From Bdellovibrionales bacterium (lineage in GTDB: Bacteria > Bdellovibrionota > UBA1018 > CAIMNF01): a stretch of 18,425 nt of DNA. Both the position numbers and the translations under genes were made by a program. The stretch lies in NCBI GenBank assembly GCA_947457605.1, contig CANGWP010000030.1, positions 1 to 18,425 of the forward strand, in the 5' to 3' direction. The notes under the pieces are model-generated. The model worked only from the letters and a program-made list of their open reading frames with translations. It did not search any database and was not told the origin of the DNA. Position 1 is the stretch's first letter, and each line of letters starts with the position of its first letter. This document shows, one piece after another, positions 1 to 4,938 of this stretch.

Positions 1-1
1 G

Positions 2-487
2 AAATTCGATTGGATCGGGGCCTTTAACTTTTCGGTGTTTGAGTTCCATGAGCGAAAAGAGCTCCTGAAATATTTCAAGGCGGCCTATCAATCGCTCGAG
101 CGAACCGGAACTCTCTTCTTGGAAGTTGCCGGGGGACCAGGGTTTCTTGAGGCTTCCCTCGAAAAACAAACAAAACCGGTTCCTGGACTTGGAAGAGTTA
201 CCCACGCCTGGGAGCAGTCTCAATTTGATCCGATCACCGCAGTGAATGACTATGCCATTCACTTCAAGATGCCGGATGGCACCTGGATCAATCAGGCCTT
301 TGCCTACCACTGGAGAATTTGGGGAATCCGGGAACTGAGAGATGCGCTTCAGGAGGCTGGCTTTAAGCGCTCAGTGGTACTCTGGGAAAAAGCCGATGCG
401 TCTGGCGCTCCGTTGCATGAGTTTCTTCCCGCAGAAGAGGCTCCGAATCATGACTTTTTCATCGCTTATGTCGTTGGTCTTAAGTGA
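2..487 (+). CDS. Class I SAM-dependent methyltransferase, 3' part
   Basis: The reading frame is open from the window edge, so the N-terminus and the AdoMet-binding GxG motif lie outside. What is visible is the second half of a Rossmann-type methyltransferase. It has a strand and loop containing AFNFSVFEF (the post-motif IV region), then a helix and the strand GTLFLEVAGGPGF. A segment with HAWEQSQFDPIT and a C-terminal FAYHWRIWGIRELRDALQEAGF-type helix and strand follow; this is the usual end of small-molecule methyltransferases of this kind. The substrate cannot be told. A GTG at 35 could be read as a start, but it would delete the fold, so the gene is taken to begin upstream. It ends in TGA, 107 bp before the next gene, on the same strand. 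Confidence 0.8.
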   Translation, partial: KFDWIGAFNFSVFEFHERKELLKYFKAAYQSLERTGTLFLEVAGGPGFLEASLEKQTKPVPGLGRVTHAWEQSQFDPITAVNDYAIHFKMPDGTWINQAFAYHWRIWGIRELRDALQEAGFKRSVVLWEKADASGAPLHEFLPAEEAPNHDFFIAYVVGLK

Positions 488-594
488 CCCTGATGCGTGG
501 GGCGAGTGTCCCACTTCACTGTAAGCGCCTGGCCCATACCAAATTAGAACCCGGCACATCGCTTGCTTCGTTTTCCTTGAGAGGAAATCAAACC

Positions 595-957
595 ATGAGT
601 GATATCAATTCCGAATATAAGCCAGAGCCGAAAATCGAATCCCTGAAAGCAACCGCAACCGAGTTCATCTCCAAAGAAAAGGAGACGATCTCGAATCTTG
701 GCGGCAAAGTGCTTCACGATGTCGAGAGTCTTTTGAATGATTCAGTGCAAGGCGCCACCTCGCGCCTGAACTCCTTATTCAAAAGAGTCGAAACCGTAAT
801 CCGAACCGAGCCCCTGGTTGCCCTGACCGCACTTGCAATCACAGGAATCGCCCTTGTCAACTTGATGCGGAAGCGCCAAACCTCATCGAGTGCGGCCAAA
901 AAAGCGGCCTCTGGTTCAGCATCAAGCGAAGCCGCGGAAGAGCCGCATTTTCATTGA
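595..957 (+). CDS. DUF883/ElaB-like small membrane-anchored protein
   Basis: A protein of 120 residues. Residues 1-70 are charged and predicted helical (EKETISNLGGKVLHDVESLL and following), residues about 73-90 form one hydrophobic segment starting PLVALTALAITGIALV, then comes a basic MRKR stop and a low-complexity Ala/Ser tail ending EEPHFH. Amphipathic helix plus C-terminal membrane anchor is the layout of the ElaB/YqjD/DUF883 family, whose members tether to the inner membrane and in E. coli bind ribosomes in stationary phase. That role is known for the family, not shown here, and the match is by layout rather than clear motifs. The ATG at 595 is chosen because GAGAGG stands about 9 bases upstream. 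An upstream in-frame extension to 484 would overlap the methyltransferase and has no such site. Confidence 0.55.
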   Translation: MSDINSEYKPEPKIESLKATATEFISKEKETISNLGGKVLHDVESLLNDSVQGATSRLNSLFKRVETVIRTEPLVALTALAITGIALVNLMRKRQTSSSAAKKAASGSASSEAAEEPHFH

Positions 958-973
958 AGGCTCTTGCCTCTGC

Positions 974-1756
974 TCACCACGCAAGCATCCCGGTGATCAC
1001 GGCACGCGCATCCTGATATGCGCCAATCGGGCTGCTCTTTTCAAATCGGTATCCACGCACGGCAAGTGCGTGGATACCAAGAGTAATCGGTTTGTGAAAC
1101 AGCAGTCTCACTCCGAATTGCCCTTCAAGGAACCGATTGTAATCAAATCCGGCAGTATCCCCGGATGCAACGCCCTGAATTAGCGGGCCAAATTCGGCAC
1201 CTTGATATCGATCAGCCCCGGTCTGAATCACGGGCCAAAAATTTCGAAGATGAATGCTTCCAAGCATGTTCCGATAGCGTCTGACATAAAAAGCCTCGGA
1301 ATAGATTTCCGTTCGCAGCGAATTCGGAATCCACTCGAATTCATGATAGCTGAGCATGCCCGCTCTCAGGTCAGCGCCACCCAGTTTGATCTTTGGATTC
1401 AAATCCATCGAATAGCCGGCTTGCAAGGAGAACCGCACTCCCTTCACCCATCTTGTCTGATCGATTCCGGCACCCATGAATAAAAAGTTATCGTTATAGA
1501 TCTGATCGGACTGTTCCAGAAAGGTCCTGCTGTCGATCCCGGTCCGTGCCACGAGATACACTTCCAATCCTGTCTCCGGGTTTGAAAAACCCATTCGCGG
1601 GACAAATAAACCCGCGCCGGTTCCAGCTCGATTGAGGTAGGCGCTCTCATAGTACGCGCTGAAAAAACGGTCCCATCCCGGAGCGTTTGTCTCAGCAAAG
1701 GATTGAATAAAGATAAAAAATGAAGCCAAAAATAAGGTTTTTTTTGTGTGTTTCAT
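974..1756 (-). CDS. Outer-membrane beta-barrel, NfrA C-terminal-like
   Basis: A protein of 260 residues. It begins with a Sec signal peptide (MKHTKKTLFLASFFIFIQSFA, cut near ETNA). The rest is rich in alternating aromatic and polar stretches and ends in Trp (ITGMLAW), typical of a beta-signal at the last barrel strand. Segments such as FFSAYYESAYLNR, LVARTGIDSR, YSEAFYVRRYRNMLG and LEGQFGVRLLF resemble the barrels that end NfrA, PgaA, PelB and BcsC. The E. coli NfrA barrel follows a long TPR region; here only the barrel is present. Its place beside wecB and near an NfrB-like synthase supports an export role for a polymer, but the family call is from pattern and context only. The start at 1756 gives a standard signal peptide. 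An in-frame ATG at 1780 would add eight residues. It is divergent from wecB across 54 bp and convergent with the DUF883-like gene across 16 bp. Confidence 0.6.
   Translation of the reverse strand: MKHTKKTLFLASFFIFIQSFAETNAPGWDRFFSAYYESAYLNRAGTGAGLFVPRMGFSNPETGLEVYLVARTGIDSRTFLEQSDQIYNDNFLFMGAGIDQTRWVKGVRFSLQAGYSMDLNPKIKLGGADLRAGMLSYHEFEWIPNSLRTEIYSEAFYVRRYRNMLGSIHLRNFWPVIQTGADRYQGAEFGPLIQGVASGDTAGFDYNRFLEGQFGVRLLFHKPITLGIHALAVRGYRFEKSSPIGAYQDARAVITGMLAW
1048..1078. repeat. Perfect 13-bp inverted repeat, 5-nt loop
   Basis: GGTATCCACGCAC (1048-1060) and GTGCGTGGATACC (1066-1078) are exact reverse complements around GGCAA. The structure lies inside the barrel gene and encodes GIHALAVRGYR near its 3' end. 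No T-run follows on either strand, so it is not an ordinary terminator. Confidence 0.85.
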
Positions 1757-1810
1757 CGACAACCACCATTTCGCGCCCATACCTCTATCACAGCAAGGGA
1801 GAATGAAAAC
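1757..1810. promoter_or_regulatory. Divergent control region of barrel gene and wecB
   Basis: These 54 bp separate the start of the barrel gene (minus) from wecB (plus), so signals for both must lie here or reach into the coding ends. For wecB, AAGGGAG at 1795-1801 is a good ribosome site 9 bases before the ATG. The barrel side has only a weak GGTGG. I see no convincing -35/-10 pair. Confidence 0.35.
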
Positions 1811-2935
1811 ATGCAAAAGAAAAAATTCTGGATCCTGGTCGGCACCCGCCCTGAGGTCATCAAACAAGTTCCACTCTATCGGGAACTCAAAAAACGGCAC
1901 GGCGTGGATTCCGTAAAACTGATCGGAACAGGACAACACCGGGAACTCCTCGATCAGGCACTCGATCATTTCGGCGAAACACTTGATCTGAATCTGGAGA
2001 TCATGCGGCCGGGTCAAAGCCTTGCGGATTCCGCAGGTGCGGTGCTTCAGGGAATGAACTCGCTCTTACAAAAAGATCGTCCGGATTGGCTGATCGTCCA
2101 AGGAGACACCACCAGTGCTGCAATGGCAGCATGGGCGGGCTTCTTAAACGGCGTCCGGATTGCCCATAATGAAGCTGGGCTCAGGTCTTATGATCTTGCC
2201 CACCCCTTTCCAGAGGAGGCGAATCGGAAATGGATCAGTACGATTGCCGATCTTCATTTCGCTCCAACCGAACACGCACGCAAGGCTCTTTTGCGCGAGG
2301 GTGCCGCCGATGGCAGGATTGCTGTTGTCGGGAACACTGGAATCGATGCACTCCTCTGGACTCTGGCCTTGGAGAGACCAGGATCGATCGATCAAGTGCT
2401 GGGCTCGTTTCAAGAAAAGGGACTGAAGCCCGTCCTTTTGACCGCTCATCGAAGGGAGAATCGAGCTGCCATGGATCAGTGGTTCCTTTCGTTAAAGAAT
2501 TTTTTAAGAATCAATCCGGACCTTGGACTCATTTATCCGATTCACCCCAATCATCTTGCAAAAGCCGCAGCCGAAGAGCACCTGAGCCCGCTTCCTCAAG
2601 TGCGCCTTCTCCCAGCCCTGAATTACGGAGAAACCTGCCATCTTTTGGCAGCATGCCAGATGGTGGTTACGGACTCAGGAGGAATTCAGGAGGAAGCCGC
2701 AACCCTTGGAATCCCTACCGTGATTTGTCGGAATACAACCGAAAGACAGGAGGCGGTGGAAGCGGGAATCGCGCGCTTAGCTGGCACCGAACCCGACACC
2801 ATTCTCTCCACCATGGCCTGGGCCCGCGCTCTCCATCCACGAAAAAGCGCAAGCCGAATTCAGCCCATCTTCGGCGACGGTACTGCTGCCATCCGGATCT
2901 CGGATCATCTTGAAAGCACCATTGTGGATCAATAG
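1811..2935 (+). CDS. wecB: UDP-N-acetylglucosamine 2-epimerase, non-hydrolysing
   Basis: A protein of 374 residues, full length for the WecB/MnaA family. This cytoplasmic enzyme converts UDP-GlcNAc to UDP-ManNAc through 2-acetamidoglucal and UDP. Family motifs appear in order: GTRPEVIK (11-18), GQHRELLDQAL (41-51), QGDTTSA (97-103), HNEAGLRS (119-126), PFPEEANR (132-139), VGNTGIDAL (173-181), LTAHRREN (210-217), YPIHPNH (242-248), TDSGGIQEEA (287-296) and TERQEAVEAG. The acid/base and UDP-handling residues known from E. coli WecB (D95, E117, E131, H213) correspond to D99, E121, E135 and H213. The start at 1811 has a good Shine-Dalgarno site, while the open frame upstream to 1748 does not look coding. 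In E. coli, WecB feeds the NfrA/NfrB polymer with UDP-ManNAc, so a copy beside NfrB- and NfrA-like genes suggests a dedicated precursor supply. A HAD gene follows 27 bp downstream. Confidence 0.93.
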   Translation: MQKKKFWILVGTRPEVIKQVPLYRELKKRHGVDSVKLIGTGQHRELLDQALDHFGETLDLNLEIMRPGQSLADSAGAVLQGMNSLLQKDRPDWLIVQGDTTSAAMAAWAGFLNGVRIAHNEAGLRSYDLAHPFPEEANRKWISTIADLHFAPTEHARKALLREGAADGRIAVVGNTGIDALLWTLALERPGSIDQVLGSFQEKGLKPVLLTAHRRENRAAMDQWFLSLKNFLRINPDLGLIYPIHPNHLAKAAAEEHLSPLPQVRLLPALNYGETCHLLAACQMVVTDSGGIQEEAATLGIPTVICRNTTERQEAVEAGIARLAGTEPDTILSTMAWARALHPRKSASRIQPIFGDGTAAIRISDHLESTIVDQ

Positions 2936-2947
2936 AGTTTGTGTAAT

Positions 2948-2988
2948 AATGCCTCGGACATCATGAGCCACTCTGGTTCCGAGGCATT
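2948..2988. promoter_or_regulatory. 11-bp perfect stem-loop enclosing the HAD start codon
   Basis: AATGCCTCGGA (2948-2958) pairs exactly with TCCGAGGCATT (2978-2988), leaving a 19-nt loop that contains the ATG of the HAD gene (2963-2965). It begins 12 bp after the wecB stop. There is no T-run after it, so it looks more like a translation-control or mRNA-stability element than an intrinsic terminator. Confidence 0.6.
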
Positions 2989-3637
2989 TCCCACGACGAT
3001 TTCCACCGCCCCCTATGATGCCATCATCCTCGATCTTGGCGGAGTCATCATCAATCTTGACTTGCAACGCTGCTTTGAGCGCTTCCTCGAACACGTTCCG
3101 AACATCGATCCAACTACCTTTGTGGGGAAGCCACAGCAATTGGGTTTTTATTCGGATTTTGAAATCGGGAAGATCGAGGCAGATGAACTGCTAAAAAAAT
3201 TCAATGAGCACCACGGTTCAACCCTGGACATGAATCTTTTTTCGGATTGCTGGAATTCCATGGTTCTTGATTTTCCATCCGGAAGAATCGAGCGGCTGAA
3301 GGCTCTTGGAAGGAAGAAGCGACTCTTCCTTCTTTCAAATATCAACGAGATCCACGAATCAGTCCTTCACAAACGCTATGAGCGACTCAGCGCCGAGCCA
3401 TTCTCGAGACTTTTCGAACGGATGTACCTCTCCCATCGTCTCGGCATGCGAAAGCCGGATCCGGGAGTGTTTCAGCACTTGATTGACGAGAACGGTCTCG
3501 AGCCCGAGCGAACCCTGTTCATTGATGACTCAAAACAACACATTCTCGGTGCTGCAGGGACGGGAATCAAGGCCGTCCATCTTACGGAGCCCCATACGCT
3601 CGAAACCCTGCTCGAATCGCTCGGAATCAGTATGTAA
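2963..3637 (+). CDS. HAD-superfamily phosphatase, YihX-like
   Basis: A protein of 224 residues. Motif I is LDLGGVI (nucleophile D24), the DLGxV form seen in YihX rather than DxD. A helical cap follows, then motif II LLSNIN, motif III LGMRKPDPGVFQHL, and motif IV LFIDDS. Length and motif spacing match YihX-type enzymes; E. coli YihX releases phosphate from alpha-glucose-1-phosphate. The substrate here is unknown. Being 27 bp behind wecB on the same strand, it may act on a sugar phosphate in the same pathway, but that is only context. The start is not certain: ATG 2963 sits in a hairpin loop with a poor ribosome site, and a TTG at 2939 is the other choice. Its last 108 bp overlap, on the opposite strand, the 3' end of the GH113-like gene. 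Confidence 0.8.
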   Translation: MSHSGSEAFPTTISTAPYDAIILDLGGVIINLDLQRCFERFLEHVPNIDPTTFVGKPQQLGFYSDFEIGKIEADELLKKFNEHHGSTLDMNLFSDCWNSMVLDFPSGRIERLKALGRKKRLFLLSNINEIHESVLHKRYERLSAEPFSRLFERMYLSHRLGMRKPDPGVFQHLIDENGLEPERTLFIDDSKQHILGAAGTGIKAVHLTEPHTLETLLESLGISM

Positions 3638-4933
3638 GAGATCGAAAGAGAATATTCTTTTGATCACGTTCAAGGTTTCGGGTTTTCCAAGAGGACTGAA
3701 GCCGGTGTCCCCGACTCCTCCATTCCTTGCCGGATTCACACCAACATCCCACAGTGAACCTCCATAAAACCAACTGAACCCGGATTGCCAGAAGGACTCA
3801 AAGATCGCCTGAAAGGCCGCAGCCTGATGAACGGCATTATAAGTACCCGCACCGTTCTCGTAATTGAAGGGATCGTAAAACCCCCGCTCGATGCTTCGAA
3901 AGCCGATCTCCTTGAAATGAACCTTGGCCGAATGATGCGTGATCGATTCAATATTCACAAGAGCATCATCCAGCTGGGAGGCGAATTGGTCAGAACGGAT
4001 TCGAAGCAAACGAACCAGGGATTCAAAATCACTCGGAATCGCGTCCTTCTTTCCTGCAAGCGATCGATACATGTCGACTCCAATGCCATCGAGCTCAATC
4101 CAAAACTGCACAAGATCCTGCCAGATCACGAACTGGGCCGGATCTTGGGGGTTTGCAAGGTCCACCAGCCGGTACCGCCAACGCTCAAGTTCTCCCCCAA
4201 TGGAACTCATGCCGCCGGAGTTCACGGAGTCGTCCGTGAAGTTGATGTCGTACATGATGCGAGTTTCAGGATTGAGCTTTCTCCGGGCATAATGGAGCAA
4301 ATCCAGCCATCGCCCCGGAAACCCAAAGGGATGCTCCTGCCACTGATCCTCGATTCCCACTGTCATGCTGTAAAGCTCGGCACCCAGGGTAAACTCATCG
4401 GCGCGCCCGAGCTTTCCGATCATCAGATACAAATCCAGATACGATCGAAACGAGCGAAACCATTGATTCGGATCCGCAGGTTCGATATTTCCATGCCACC
4501 AGATTTTGCGGCTGCCATCCGGCTTGATTTCAATGTAAGGAAAGCTGCCATCCGGTCGTACCACAAAAAAGATCGGACGGATCCCTACCGTCATCCCAAG
4601 CGAGTGGATGTACTCCATGAGCCTGAGATACCGACTCCGCTCTTTCGCCCGCTCCTGAATCTGGGTAACGGGAACCACATCAGATCCCTTCGGATCCGTC
4701 ATGATCGCGCGTGGATTCAGGATGACATGGTTTGCACCCAGCGCCTTGATTTGATCTACAGCAATTTGTGCAGGACTTTTCTGGGTCCCGGCAGGATTCG
4801 CATCATAGACAAAGCCATCCTGTTCCGTGAGGTTGATCCCTCGAACAGGAGCTTCCGCACCAAGCGCTCCGGAGTAAAACACGATTCCAAACAGCACCAA
4901 GCCCAGGACTCGACTCCTTCGACCTTGTTTCAT
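3530..4933 (-). CDS. Secreted glycoside hydrolase, GH113-like TIM barrel
   Basis: A protein of 467 residues with a Sec signal peptide (residues 1-26, cut near ALGA/EA). The mature part reads as a clan GH-A barrel: GINL at 32-35, strand GANHVILNPRA, strand TVGIRPIF, then DEFTLGAEL at 179-187, where E186 is the expected acid/base. GIGVDMY and KVHFKEIGFRS (337-347) follow, with E342 the likely nucleophile, and FSWFYGGSLWDVG as the last strand. GH113 members known to me are beta-mannanases; here the substrate is more likely the polymer made by this operon (inference). It starts 5 bp after the stop of the DUF2334 gene with AAAGGG upstream, so it is the operon's last gene. The fold seems complete at about residue 430. 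The last 35 or so residues are encoded antisense to the HAD gene and look like an accidental tail. The open frame extends upstream to 4975, but that would remove the signal peptide from the N-terminus. Confidence 0.72.
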   Translation of the reverse strand: MKQGRRSRVLGLVLFGIVFYSGALGAEAPVRGINLTEQDGFVYDANPAGTQKSPAQIAVDQIKALGANHVILNPRAIMTDPKGSDVVPVTQIQERAKERSRYLRLMEYIHSLGMTVGIRPIFFVVRPDGSFPYIEIKPDGSRKIWWHGNIEPADPNQWFRSFRSYLDLYLMIGKLGRADEFTLGAELYSMTVGIEDQWQEHPFGFPGRWLDLLHYARRKLNPETRIMYDINFTDDSVNSGGMSSIGGELERWRYRLVDLANPQDPAQFVIWQDLVQFWIELDGIGVDMYRSLAGKKDAIPSDFESLVRLLRIRSDQFASQLDDALVNIESITHHSAKVHFKEIGFRSIERGFYDPFNYENGAGTYNAVHQAAAFQAIFESFWQSGFSWFYGGSLWDVGVNPARNGGVGDTGFSPLGKPETLNVIKRIFSFDLLHTDSERFEQGFERMGLRKMDGLDSRPCSTENVLF

Positions 4934-4938
4934 ATTTT

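Noticed and set aside
484..594. Upstream extension of the DUF883-like gene
   Set aside because: It starts inside the methyltransferase stop region, has no ribosome site and adds non-helical sequence unlike the family; ATG 595 has GAGAGG upstream.
1757..2017. N-terminal extension of the barrel gene to 2017
   Set aside because: It would run antisense into wecB and place the clear signal peptide 87 residues inside the protein.
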